From the NCBI GenBank assembly GCA_020740775.1, contig JAHEWK010000019.1, positions 620,001 through 684,000 of the forward strand: a DNA stretch of 64,000 bases, read 5' to 3'. Within the stretch, counting starts at the first letter, position 1. The number at the start of each line of letters is the position of its first letter. Position numbers and translations under genes: made by a program. Positions 44,951 to 55,857 of the stretch are shown piece after piece. The DNA is from Ilyonectria destructans (taxonomy: Eukaryota; Ascomycota; Sordariomycetes; Hypocreales; Nectriaceae). The notes beneath the pieces were generated by a model. That model was given only the letters and a program-made list of their open reading frames with translations. It was not told the DNA's origin and ran no database searches.

Positions 44951-46608
44951 GGGACTTTTGGGCTAGCTGGTTGCTAGCAGGGATGTAACAGGGATAAGTA
45001 GGGGAGGAAGCTGCGTACGGAAGGAAGAACATCCTTTATTGAATTTTCTTTTCAGTCAGAGAGACAGAGGTCTTGACGACCTTATTGTTAGAGGGAATGA
45101 AGACTTTTGCCCTTAATTTTTGAGAGATTTTTACGAGACTATTTTAACTACAATCGCGATCCTTATCTGACCTCAGTCTTCCACTTCGCCAATTGACGGG
45201 CTGCCGCAGGCCTCATCGATGCCTTGCTACTATTATTTCCTGCGACCGACCCGATAGAGTATCCCCTTTAGATGCTTTTCTATTAGGAGATATAAGCCTC
45301 AAGTATTAATCTTACTTATATATGTGTAGTCTGGTGTGGCTTTAGGCCGACTAAGTAAGATATCTATATAATACTTTTATATATCCTCTTAAAGAATAGT
45401 AAATAATTTAAATATTGTAACTGACTTTTTGCTGCTAAAATTTATCTTAAGTAAAGCTAGCTATAATAATAGGTAGGCTAAGGTATAATTTTATTTTTAT
45501 AAGTTATTATAAAATAATAAGGCTATATTAATAGCTTAGGTATATTATAACTGAACGATTACTTAAATTAACTTTAAGTGAAGTGTAAGGAACGGGAATT
45601 TAACGTGAATAACGGGAAATAACGGGAAGTGTAATAACGGATAAAAAAAAATGAAAGAAAATGAAGAAAATAATAAATAGGAAGAAAATTAATAAAAGTT
45701 AATAAAATATAAATAAGAAATAATAAAATTAATAAAAGTAATAAATTAAAATAAAAATAAGTAAAAATAATAAAATAATAATAAAAATAATAAAATTTAA
45801 TAAAATTAATTAATAAATTAATAAAATTAATAAAATTAATAAATTATTATTAATATTCTATTATAATCTGATTTTTACTCTTATATTATTATTAATATAC
45901 TATATATAGAGTTATTATTAAGTAGTAGGAAAAACTTAATAAGAGTATTCTTAAGAGCTTTTTCTTTATCTATAATAACTATAAATAGTATTTAAAGCTA
46001 AAGATAGATATCTTTCTTCTTATTATTAATAAGGCCTAAAAGTGAAATTTATAATAGACTTTTAATTAAAGATACTAATTATAAAAGAAGAGTATTTTAA
46101 AGTAGTTAATTTAGCAGCAGAAAGAGATAATAGCTAATACCTAACTTAACAGCTTCCTTTAGAGGGATATACAGAAGAGCGTTATATAGATATCAAGATT
46201 AGTCAGCCTAAAGCTACACCAGATTGCATATATACAGTCAGATTAATCTAAGGCTTATATCTCCTAATAGAAAAGCATCTAATCGGATACTCTATCGGGT
46301 CGGTCGCAGGAAATAATAGTGGCAAGGCATCAATAAGGCTTGCAGCAGCCTGTCAATTGGTGAAGTAGAAGACTGAGGTCGGATGAGGATTGCGATTATA
46401 GTTAAAAATAGTCTCGTAAAAATCTCTTAAAAATCAAGGGTAAAAAGTCTTTATTAACTCAAACAATAAGGTCTTCGAGACTGATGTCTCTCTGACTCTC
46501 AGAAAAGAAAGTTCAAGATGCGATAATGATCGCTCCTTCCGTACGCAGCTTCCTCCCCTACTTATCCCTATTACATCCCTGCTAGCAACCAGCTAGCCCA
46601 AAAGTCCC
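44951..46608. repeat. 1.66-kb inverted duplication with arms near 500 bp
   Basis: Arms about 44951-45440 and 46110-46608 are reverse complements, starting GGGACTTTTGGGCTAGCTGG on both sides. The outer 90 bp are nearly identical; further in, differences are mostly transitions plus small indels. The 670-bp centre is extremely AT-rich, including an (ATAAAAATA)-like low-complexity tract at 45640-45850. It may be two oppositely oriented pieces of one retroelement or a foldback element; no coding region is legible. Confidence 0.85.
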
Positions 46609-47040
46609 TAGCGGCCTGTCTCATTAGTTTTATATATACTATTAAGACTAAGAACCTTAGGAAAATACTTCTACTCTATCTTATATTAAGAATAAGTCTA
46701 GAATATTCCTTAGATATAAGATTTATTATTATCTTTATATTTAATAAAATACTATAAGCTATATAATTAAAGAATTAAAATTCAGGCTTAAGTTACTATT
46801 ATCCCACCAAGAGTCTAAAAGTAAAAATATTATTAGTTATTATAGATATCTTTCTACTTAAAATAACTTAGTATTAATAATAAAAGATAAAGAATTTCCC
46901 CTATTTCTTATAACGTGGTTCACAAGCGAGTTGTACACTTCCTCCTACCCTTTAACCTTTATCGCTTAATTATAACACTACAACCCAAAAAGTCTCTTCA
47001 GAGTTATTAGAACTAGATTCTCCAGATAAATCTACATTCT

Positions 47041-48640
47041 TTGAGCAGGTTCTTGCATTATGACCTGGCTTCCCGCAAGTTCCACATTGCCGAACGCTCG
47101 CTGCAGCCCGCCTCAACCGACCACCATTTTGTCACAATTCTTGAGCTACCTGCCGATCAACATCCTTCTGAGCCAGAATATCATAAGCATCCCCTACAGC
47201 AAGGGCCCCTCCTTGCCACACACGCGTTTTCTTGGCCCTCCGGCGTTTGTTGAGTGTCTCATTTGCAGCTTTAAGTGACTTATTCTCCTCGCGCAGGAGG
47301 ACTACCTCATGCATTATCGCCTGAGGATTATGAGGCATTAAACCAGACCCTCTGAAACCAGCCTTAATATTGGATTCAGTAAAAACCGATAAGAAGACTT
47401 CTTTAAAGGCGGAAAAGAACTTGACTTTAGTGATGTGGGTAATATGGTACTTTATCAGCTCTTCAATCTTATAACTATACGCCTGACGCGTGGGTCATGT
47501 GGACTATGGGGGTCAGGTTATGTGTAGAAAGTAAGATGTCTTGTCTATGGATAAGCTGAGCAGATTGTCTTATATGACGGGTAACTGCTCAGTAGATGCC
47601 TGGCTTGCCAGGCATCCCTAGGATACGGCTAGCTGCACGCATCAACGCCCGCTTCAAAGGACTGAAGAGCCCAACATTGAGTGGCTAAATAAAATACAAT
47701 AAGTGAGATAGTATACAAATAGGAATAATATTCCTTTCCTTATAGAACTACTCAAACTCTGCAGATTGGTAACTCTTATAGCCGTCTACCACTAATATTC
47801 GATATTTGCCTTTTATGCAACTAGCAGTATATTTATCGAAATGCTATATCTATTTAAAGCCAGTCGTATTATCAGTCCATTTATTCTCAGTAGGCTTAAT
47901 AACTCAGAAGGGCGGGAGGTTGCCTCCTGTATACTAATTGCCGAGATAGTAGGACCCCTTGATAACAATAAACAGCAGGAGCGCCCAACCTTCAGTATTA
48001 ATCCCTTAGATTACTGTAGCCTATTCCTAATTGCCAAGCTGCACTGATTTTGCCTTTCTACGTCGTTTAGCACCAGTAACTACTATTGCGGACGAGATCA
48101 TACCCATTATAAACCCAGTCTCATCGAAGTTGTAGAAGTCCCCATCGAGGATGCCATATTTGGCCTTCATATTCTACATAAGCTGAAACCACACGTCAAT
48201 AATAATCGGATCTTCGCAGAGGGCTCTCTGGTAGTCATATGGGCGATTAAAACGCGTCTTGAGCTCTGGTTGTCGCGCGATAAAGTGTGAAGCCCAGTGC
48301 TTGCCGACGCGTCCTGCAGCGCATTCTGCCAGAAGGAGGATGGCCATTTCTTCAACACCACTGAGGCGGGGAGGGAATCCTCGCGAATCTAGGTCGAGAA
48401 TAAACTTAACTAGAGTCTCCTCTTCAAGGAAAGTCAATCTCATAGAATTGGCGCGTATATCTTGTCGAGCGCGTCGGCTGTTTATTCTGTTCCGTAGTGT
48501 GTTATGACTGATGTTGTAGACTTTTGCTGCTTCTCGGATACTGAGCTTTGGGTCTCGTTTTATACCAGAGACGGCAAGGACGATATTGGCTTCTTTTAAA
48601 TTGGAATCTATTGGTTGTGATTTGGTTAAAACGCATTAGA
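47041..48640 (-). pseudogene. pogo/Fot1-like DDE transposase relic
   Basis: Seen on the minus strand from about 48610: LKEANIVLAVSGIKRDPKLSIREAAKVYNISHNTLRNRI (psq-type HTH), MRLTFLEEETLVKFILDLDSRGFPPRLSGVEEMAILLL (CENP-B-like HTH), RVGKHWASHFIARQPELKTRFNRPYDYQRA, and YGILDGDFYNFDETGFIMG with the first catalytic Asp of the DDE triad. Stops follow, where CAA/CAG to TAA/TAG changes are likely. The middle is interrupted by the 161-bp element, and the tail holds MHEVVLLREENKSLKAANETLNKRRRAKKTRVWQGG. Inactive. Confidence 0.82.
47484..47644 (+). mobile_element. 161-bp TG...CA element, copy C
   Basis: Begins TGACGCGTG and ends CACGCATCA; flanked by the perfect 5-bp repeat ACGCC (47479-47483 and 47645-47649). 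It is nested inside the pogo-type relic, so it inserted after that transposon did. Confidence 0.92.
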
Positions 48641-48696
48641 AGATTAAAGGGAGAAAATATATGTGGAGTGTACAACTCGCTTGTGAACCATATTAT

Positions 48697-49329
48697 AGGA
48701 AGAGACTTTAGCTAAATAAGTAACTTTATAAAGTTTTGTTGGGTTATGGACCTGATTAACACTGGGTATAGTAATACTTAGAGTAACTCTATACTTTTAG
48801 CTCAGCTGGTTAATCTAACAAGTTTAACTATATTAATATTCTCTTTTAAAAGATAATATAGGCAGATAGCTTATAAGAGGCAGGATAATTATAATACCCT
48901 ATAGCTTTATAGATCTAGAAATAGTTTATATTTGTCACGACCCATATATGGCTCTAGGTAGCCGCAGGACGGTCGGGACTGGCAGTAACGTAGTACCCAC
49001 AAATTTCAACCAACCACATTGGGATCGCTGGATCACTTACATGATCCAACGATCCACGTACTATAGAGACAGCTGAGAAGTGCACATCCAGAATAAGGAG
49101 CTACTCAGCTATCAATACAACTTGGTTACCTCAATCACCTTGAATCGCTACGCATCAACCCGATTGACTATTACCAGACGTAACATTTACCCAGTAAGTG
49201 ACGCCCTAACCGCTCTGCTAACATAAACCTACGGTTTATCCACCAGCAACCCCTTCACTCGCCTACCCTATACCACGTATACAGTGGGCTAGTAAACACG
49301 ACCGTTATAATATTTACATTATATTTTAC
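48697..49329. other. decayed DNA with possible LTR at 48933-49185
   Basis: A 253-bp segment begins TGTCACG and ends CGTAACA, giving loosely inverted TG...CA ends, but without a visible target duplication. Otherwise AT-rich and gene-free. Confidence 0.3.
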
Positions 49330-49728
49330 TATAACTTTAAATAGGCGGTTAATTTTCTTCCTTACTAACTATCGAAGGCTCATAAATTAAGACTTATACA
49401 TCGTAACGTAGCGATTATATACTAGCGAAACGTAGTTTAATCAAGGGATTCCATCGGGACCTCGCTTCTTTACAGAACTCTTCTTAACAAGGGCATTGCC
49501 GTTATCTTAATAGAAGTCTTGAAGGAATTCGAAGAGGTCGTTAAATATATGGAAATCGGGCGATTGTGGCGGTCGGGGGATTTCTTTTAGTCTAGTTAAT
49601 AATTCGAAATAGGATTATACGTTATCTCTAGGAAAATCGAATTCGCTCTGTGAGGGGTTGGAAAAATCGGCAATTGACGTAGAAATATCGTCATCAATGA
49701 ATAGAGACTCGGTTTTGCAATTCACCAT
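49330..49728 (-). pseudogene. FAR1/MULE-like transposase N-terminus relic
   Basis: From ATG at 49728 the frame reads MVNCKTESLFIDDDIS, then LTRLKEIPRPPQSPDF, IFNDLFEFLQDFY-stop-DNGNALVKKSSVKKRGPDGIP-stop-LNYVSLVYNR. The EFLQDFY...NALVKKSS...YVSLVCNR pattern resembles the FAR1-type DNA-binding start of fungal Mutator-like transposases. The stops are TAA, TAA and TGA at positions compatible with CAA and CGA, i.e. C to T changes. The rest of the transposase is missing. Confidence 0.42.
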
Positions 49729-50386
49729 ATGATTTTAATGAAAATGATAATATTGGGGTTGTTATTGAGGAGTGATGTTAATACGTAGGACGAGGTGATG
49801 TAAAGGGCAAGGAAATGTCGGGGCGGGAAGAATTTTAGGGTCATGTGATATTTCACGTGACGAGCTGTGCCATTAGATTAGCAAAACAGGGCTGTGCGAA
49901 TAGCATGACTCTTTATAATAACACTCAGCACCAGTACCAGCACCTTGTCAACGCGGGGATCGACTGGTCCCTCGAGGGCCAATTTACCTTCCGTGTCAGT
50001 GGACGGGAAATGTTACGAGCACTAAAGGTTAGGTGATAAATGCACTAAAGATTGAGTGCTAGGTGCGCTAAAGATTGGGTGCTAAACACGCTAAAAGCCC
50101 GATGTTAAAAACTGAACTTAACGAGATGTGCAATAAAACCAACATTTTCTCAGAATTAAATATGATGTAAGAAGAACCTGCCTCTTCTGAAGCAGTGATG
50201 TCTGAAGCATTCACACAGACTCGCGGGATATGGGTGTTCAGTGTCGCGATGTACACAAAAAGTAGTCATTCCGTTGTATTTGATCAAATTCCTAAACTAG
50301 TCTCTAGAAGCTTTTCGGCGTGAGCTCAGCGCAAAAGTATTTACAGCATCTTCCAGATAACTACATAGGAATAAGTTTCAGAATAT
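49729..50386. other. intergenic
   Basis: No supported gene between the transposase relic and the transporter 2 stop codon. Confidence 0.4.
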
Positions 50387-51995
50387 TTAAGTCTGCTCCT
50401 CCAAATGCGTGGATTCAGGACCATTGTCTCCCTTGTCTGACCCCTGTAACTTGATTCGTGCTTCCTCATGAGTCTCCGCACGAGCCAGTTTAGTCGCTTG
50501 ATCCCAGCTCATGTCCTTTCCGCCCTGGTGTTTGATCTCGAAGAGGCGGTCGACTTGCTCCAAAGAGAGATTAGCTGTTTCAACATAGTACCGCCAGATG
50601 ATCGGAATGAAGCAGAAGTTGAAGATAGCGTAGATCATGTAATACCTCCACTGGATATTCTCGATGGCGATTGGCGTGATGGTGACAACAACGTAGACAA
50701 ATGACCAGTTAACCGCAGTGGCGATCGAAGTACCGACATTTCGCATCCGCTGGGAGTTGATCTCTGCCGGATACATGTAGGGGATCGAAAGAAGTGACAG
50801 GCCATAAAAGACGTAGTATATGAAGATGAAGACAACGGCAAAGATCGACATGGCTCTGTTCTCGTTGTTCTTGCCACTGTATCGTAGACCGACTGCAACA
50901 AGAGCAAAGCAGACACTGCTCGTAGACACGCCCATTAGCATCAGCCTCTTGCGGCCAACACGATCGATCAAGAAAGCAGCCATGGAGCCCCAAAACATGA
51001 GCGAGATGGAGTCACAGGCGGAGAGAATCAAGGCCATCCGTTCAGTCATTCCAAACGAGCGCACAAGAACAACTGGCAGATAGTAGGCGATGACGTTGAC
51101 ACCTCCAACCTGCTGAAAAAAGGGTGTACCAGCTCCGAGAAGCATACGGCGAAAGGTTTGCTGAGGCCCATTGCTGAAGACTTCCTTTATTGAAACGGAT
51201 TTCTGGGACTCGGCTTCGTGGTGGACGCTTGTAACGAGGTATTGAATCTCCGAAGTAACTTCGGCGTCGTCTTGCGGTTTCGCCATCAGTCGAGCGAGAA
51301 TTCCCTGAGCTTCCGTCACTCTGTCCTTCATCACCAGCCAACGGGGCGACTCAGGTGTGATTGAGACCAAGGCAATGGTGATGATGGCAAAGAAGCACTG
51401 GAATCCAAGAGGGAAGCGCCAGCTTATAGCAGAGTTCGGGACGAAGGTAAAGCCGTAATTCATCCACTGATATCAACCATGTTAGCTTAGGTGTGCAAGC
51501 CAAGGGTAATTAAACATTTACATTCGTGATGACAATGCCAAAAATGTTGGTGACCAACTGAAGTACAATCAGTTTGCCGCGGTGGCTGGCCTTTGCTGTC
51601 TCGGATTGCCAGATGGGAATGGCGATGGTGTTCATTCCGTTTCCAACGCCAGCTACAATGCGTCCAACGATCATTGGTGCAAGAGTAGAAACCGAAGCTT
51701 GAATGATGCCACCGACAATCAGGATGCAACAGCCGAGAAGAATGGAACGTCGTCGGCCGATTTTGTCTCCCACAAAGATTGAGAGCAACGTGCCCATGAT
51801 GCAACCAATGTCATAGGTGGCGACAATCTGGCCTTGCATGGTCGCATTCGGGTAGTTAAAGTTTCGCAGGAAGTGTTGGTTACTCAGTATGCCGCCGAAG
51901 ACGCCCTGATCGTAACCAAAGAGAAGAAAGCCAGCACCACATGCTGCTGTGATGCCGAAGCTTAGGGAGTTGCCCTCAGCTTTGTCGAGGAACAT
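50387..51995 (-). CDS. MFS sugar transporter 2
   Basis: Membrane sugar porter of the major facilitator superfamily. Exons 51995-51522 and 51466-50387 (intron 51467-51521, GTAAAT...CAG) give 517 residues. Seen: GFLLFGYDQGVFGGIL (helix 1), GDKIGRRRSILLG, VGRIVAGVGNGMNTIAIPIWQSE, RGKLIVLQL, SPRWL, FFQQVGGVNVIAYYLPVVL (helix 7), DRVGRKRLMLMG, and LEQVDRLFE at the end. These are the family signatures with a normal length and no break. It heads away from the Gfo/Idh/MocA gene. A half-site ATCCGGGG lies about 160 bp upstream of its ATG. The substrate is unknown; it is only distantly like transporter 1. Confidence 0.9.
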
Positions 51996-53141
51996 ATTGG
52001 CGTTGTTTTAGAGCCAGTACAGAGTAGAAAAATATAGCTGGATGAGATATAGGCTGTTAGAATGCCATGATTTGGAGACGAATACTCTCCTTTATGTGTC
52101 AACTCGCCGGTGAGTGTTTTTGTGGAGACGCGCGGGTAACCTTGTGGAGAAATCCGGGGGAGGGGGGAAAGAATCTGGGGTCATGAAGCCCCAGTACCCC
52201 GTGGGTCACGGAATTGTTTGCTCTGTTTCCCGGTTGAGACAGGCACAGGCCTTGTGAGCACTAGTCTTGAAGTGGCCAGTTTGACTTTGCTAGCAAATGA
52301 ATTCGCCCCCGGGAGTGAGCCCGATTCGTATCACGCGAGCATTGTTAAAGTCTACTAACCCTTTTCATCGTCTCCCCGCACGCCCAGTGAGCTGAGGTCG
52401 CTTGTGTGTCGACGAAGACCGCGACCACTAAGCTACTTTGCAAGGAGTCCGTAAAAGCACAAAAGCCAGTTGACAATATCGACTCTCGTTTGGAAAACCT
52501 GCTACACAGTCGACCAATTTCCGTCAGCCACCTCCTCCAGAGATGACGGAACAGGGCTCCATGAAGTGGCGCCCAACAGTTGGAGTAACGGTCGGACTCA
52601 CGCTTGACTTGGCTCTAACCAGTCTATTAGCGCAATAAATAGCAAGTGGTATGCCTCATTTGGAGACGGCTTGGCTTCAGTTGGAAAATTGTAAGATGGC
52701 ATCAAGTAATGGTCTCGTTACCGTGACTGTTGGAATGTAAATGGCTTCTCAGTTTATTAAAATACCACTGAGTCACAGGAATAAGACTGCTATGCATAAA
52801 ACATGGTCGTGTGTTCAGGTCGATGAAATGGTAGCGAGAGCACAAAACATCCAGGGAAGTACAGAGACCTATTTCCAAGCCTCCACTACTCGCCATGGGT
52901 GGTCTCCGGCAGTGAGGCGATCTGGCAATTCCGGGCTTAGATCAAGTCGACGAAGAAAATGAATCTCATCACGCAGTCAATGGAAGGCTTTAATTTCCGA
53001 ACGCCATCAGGGACGCCAAAGCTGTGAAGGGGCTCGTTAATAAGTCGAAAGTGGAGCTACACCCGAACGTAGAGATGACACAAGATAATTGAATGAAGCA
53101 AAGTTGTAGTAAAATAGTAGCAATGTATATCTATCCTCAAT
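51996..53141. other. intergenic, promoter of MFS transporter 2
   Basis: No gene. ATCCGGGG at 52152-52159 (within GAGAAATCCGGGGGAG) resembles half of the SDR promoter palindrome. Confidence 0.4.
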
Positions 53142-54266
53142 CTACGCCTTGCCATCTAAACGGCAGCCAGCTTCGTCAAAGTTGATCTTCTGGCCCGAGT
53201 TCATGCTCTCCTGTAGTGCACAAGCAATCGTAACAGCTTGTACCGCCCCAGACAACTTAAAGGGCAACTCGGTGTTGTCGAGACATGTAGTAGTAAACTC
53301 GTTTGCCTCGGCCACAAATGCATACTCAAAACGGCTATAGTAGTTGGGTGGAAGTTCGCGGCGCACACCTGTCGGCTCATGGATCTCCACCAAATTACTA
53401 TGGGGATTAGCATTAACTGCTAGCTTGCCCTTGGTGCCGACGATTTCAGTCACGTCGTGCTGGCCGGCAGCCATCATGCGTGACGAAAAGAGGTATGCTA
53501 CCTTTTCGCCCCAGAACTCGACGATTCCGATACCATTATCCACATCCTTATGCTTGCGCAGGTCAGGCTCAACAGCGCAGATACCCATGGCCCACCACGC
53601 TCTTAACAACTGAGTCCTGGCCAAAGCACCATAGCGCCAAGTCGATATCGTGAATATTACAGTCGACGAAAATGCCGCCACTGAACTCAGCGTAAGAAAC
53701 GAAGAAGGCTGAGGGATCGAGCTTGTCACAGGTTTGAGATCGGAAGATGGAAGGTCGACCGATGTCGCCTGCTTCCGTTCGTGCCATGGCGTCTCGATAA
53801 GATGCATCGAAGCGGCGAGAGAAACCGCACATGACCTTGAGGTGAGGCTTTCGGTTGGCGACATCAACAGGAGATTGCGACTGCATTGCCTACATTAGCA
53901 ATCTATAGAAAGACCCATTACTCCAAGGAGGTGTCTCACAATCTCCACACTTGTACTAAGGGACTTCTCGCAAAGCACATGCTTGTCAGCCTCCATAGCC
54001 TTGATGGCATTTTCGGGATGCACGGCCGTGACTGTCGCAACAACGACGGCCTCGAGGCCGGGGTGCTTCAGCATCTCGTCGTAGTCCATATAGATCCTAA
54101 CGCCAAAGGGTTCAAGGGCCATTTTGGCCCACTCGACTTCCTTCGGGTCGGGCGTGAATGCCGCGACCAGCTCGGCACGTGGAGTTCGGTTGAGGAAGTT
54201 GAGGGCGTGCCGAGAGCCCAAGCGACCGAGGCCGGCGCAGGCGACTTGGAGCCTGCGAGGAGCCAC
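53142..54266 (-). pseudogene. Gfo/Idh/MocA-family oxidoreductase, frameshifted
   Basis: NAD(P)-dependent sugar/inositol dehydrogenase-like protein. Seen: Rossmann start VACAGLGRLGSRHALNF, ELVAAFTPDP, VVATVTAVHPENAIKAMEADKHVLCEKSLS (catalytic EK), intron 53890-53939, KVMCGFSRRFDASYRDA, GGIFVDCNIHDIDLALWCFG (His/Asp site), then AMGICAVEPDLRKHKDVDNG and GTKGKLAVNANP to the stop. Between KSV and AMGICAV (near 53592) the frame changes by one base at GTGGTGGGCC, and no intron fits. The usual start position has GTG (VAPRRLQVACAG, 54264-54266) and no ATG is in frame. It is probably inactivated, though one sequencing error plus an unseen 5' exon could explain both. It sits within the catabolic cluster. 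Confidence 0.82.
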
Positions 54267-55298
54267 GATGATGGAGGTGAGAGATGGACGAAGTAAAAGA
54301 GGTTGGCCTTTGCAGACAGGGACTAACAGCCAAGAGAGAAAGCTCCCGGAAGCGGTGTGTAGCAACGAAGTGGAGGGTGCTACAAGGTTGGTTCAATTGA
54401 TTGAAGTTCAGGGGTCAATGGTGTCGAGCTGCTTGAGAATGACCCTCTCCTGCGAGCTAGGACGACCTTATACAACACACCCCGACCATCGGAGGGAGCT
54501 CGGACGACTGAACCAAAGCTCTGGGGAACAGATCCGCAGGGTGGCTCGAAGCGGTTTCCCGACATGCCGTGTGTGCAATAACGGTCACAAGATGGTAAGC
54601 CCACCAGACTCGCAGACCTTCCCAACCAATTGGAACCTCACAACTTGCATTTTATGCACGCTGACGTTATGAAGAGCCCAAGGTCCCCGGCAACAGTTTC
54701 CCCAGATTCATTAACGACGGAGTCTCAGAGGCCTGAAATCCGGTGCTGAAAGAATTACAATTTGCAGGGGTCTACTTCGATAAGATAAGAAGATAAGCTA
54801 CTAACTGTAAGAAGATAACAAAGTGAGGGGTAGACCGGATCCCTTACAGATCATTCCGGAGGCAGAGGGCCATTTGTACAAGGTTATAGTACACACAATA
54901 GGACAAGTTTCGGCATCATCTATTTCGTATCCCGACTTAACATTCTTGCCGACCCACCCCGCAATCAACGGGGGCGGGGACACGCCTCACGTCATTGTGC
55001 AGGCGCTATACCGTCGTAGGACGCCTTCACGGATTTGTCCCGCTGCATTTCCGGCTGTCAATTCGCATTAGGCAAATAGTCGGAGATTACCTCCCGCTAC
55101 GCCTGATTCCTGACCAATTCCGGACGTCCGGGGTCGCCTCCCCGTGCAGCCTCTGGTAACGCACGCCATGCCGGGGAATGCCAGACATTTACATATATCA
55201 AGATCAACCCGATATAAGCTCCCGGGGTAATGATTTGACCGTTCAAGATTAAATCGACCTTTTTTTTTTAAACAACAAAAAACTCTCTGATACCAATA
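54267..55298. other. divergent intergenic region
   Basis: Between the Gfo/Idh/MocA gene and the VOC gene. It contains a 12-bp palindrome CCGGACGTCCGG at 55120-55131 inside ATTCCGGACGTCCGGGGT, about 170 bp before the VOC ATG, another CGG-type candidate site. Confidence 0.4.
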
Positions 55299-55857
55299 AT
55301 GTCTGTCGTAAGTCTGATTCTGCCGCATCATCACATGGCGCTCCCACGAAGCTAACACTCTCTGCGATCAGGAATACGCCCGCCCTACCAACCATGTTGC
55401 CCTCTCAGTCAACGATATCGAAGCCGTCACGAAATGGTATACCGATATGTTAGGGTTCCAAATCATTGGTGGAAAGATCATGCACATCAAACGATCAGAG
55501 ACCCCCTCGGCAGGTATTTTCCAGATTTATGGGGACTCGCTGCACGAGGTGAAGCTAGCATATATGGCCACTGGCAACGGGGTTGGTTTCGAAGTGTTTG
55601 AGTTTCTGAACCCCGGGTTCAAGAAAAACGATGTTGACTTTGAATATAACCGTGCTGGTTTCTTTCACATCTGCGTAACGGATCCCAACCCCGAGGTCTT
55701 GTTGGAGAAGGTCCTCAGCAAAGGAGCCAGCCGAGTTGGCAATGCGGTTACCTTCCCCACTGGAATTACGTGTATTTATTTCAAGGATCCATGGGGTAAC
55801 GTGGTTGAGATTTTGAGCTCAAGTTTCGACCGGATGGCGACTCTAGATACAGCCTGA
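55299..55857 (+). CDS. VOC-superfamily (glyoxalase/dioxygenase-fold) protein
   Basis: Small metal-dependent enzyme of the vicinal-oxygen-chelate fold. A 9-nt first exon (MSV, 55299-55307), an intron at 55308-55371 (GTAAGT, GCTAAC branch, CAG) and exon 55372-55857 give 164 residues. Seen: NHVALSVNDIEAVTKWYTDMLGF with the first metal-site His, EVKLAYM, GFFHICVTDPNPEVLLEKVLSKGA, and IYFKDPWGNVVEIL with the terminal Glu. These give the paired beta-alpha-beta-beta-beta modules. The reaction (isomerase, epimerase, lyase or dioxygenase) cannot be read. Its place between oxidoreductases suggests a step in the same catabolic route. Confidence 0.85.

Larger units (their letters stand above)
46911..48696 (-). 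mobile_element. pogo-type DNA transposon relic with inverted ends
   Basis: The left end reads TA-ACGTGGTTCACAAGCGAG (from 46911) and the right end is its inverse (48667-48696) over about 30 bp with two transitions. TA flanks fit pogo/Tc1-mariner insertion. It encloses a minus-strand transposase relic and a nested 161-bp element. Confidence 0.85.

Noticed and set aside
45590..45860. Possible CRISPR-like or origin-like array of AT repeats
   Set aside because: It is irregular AAATAA-type low-complexity DNA without constant repeat length or spacers, inside the core of the inverted duplication.
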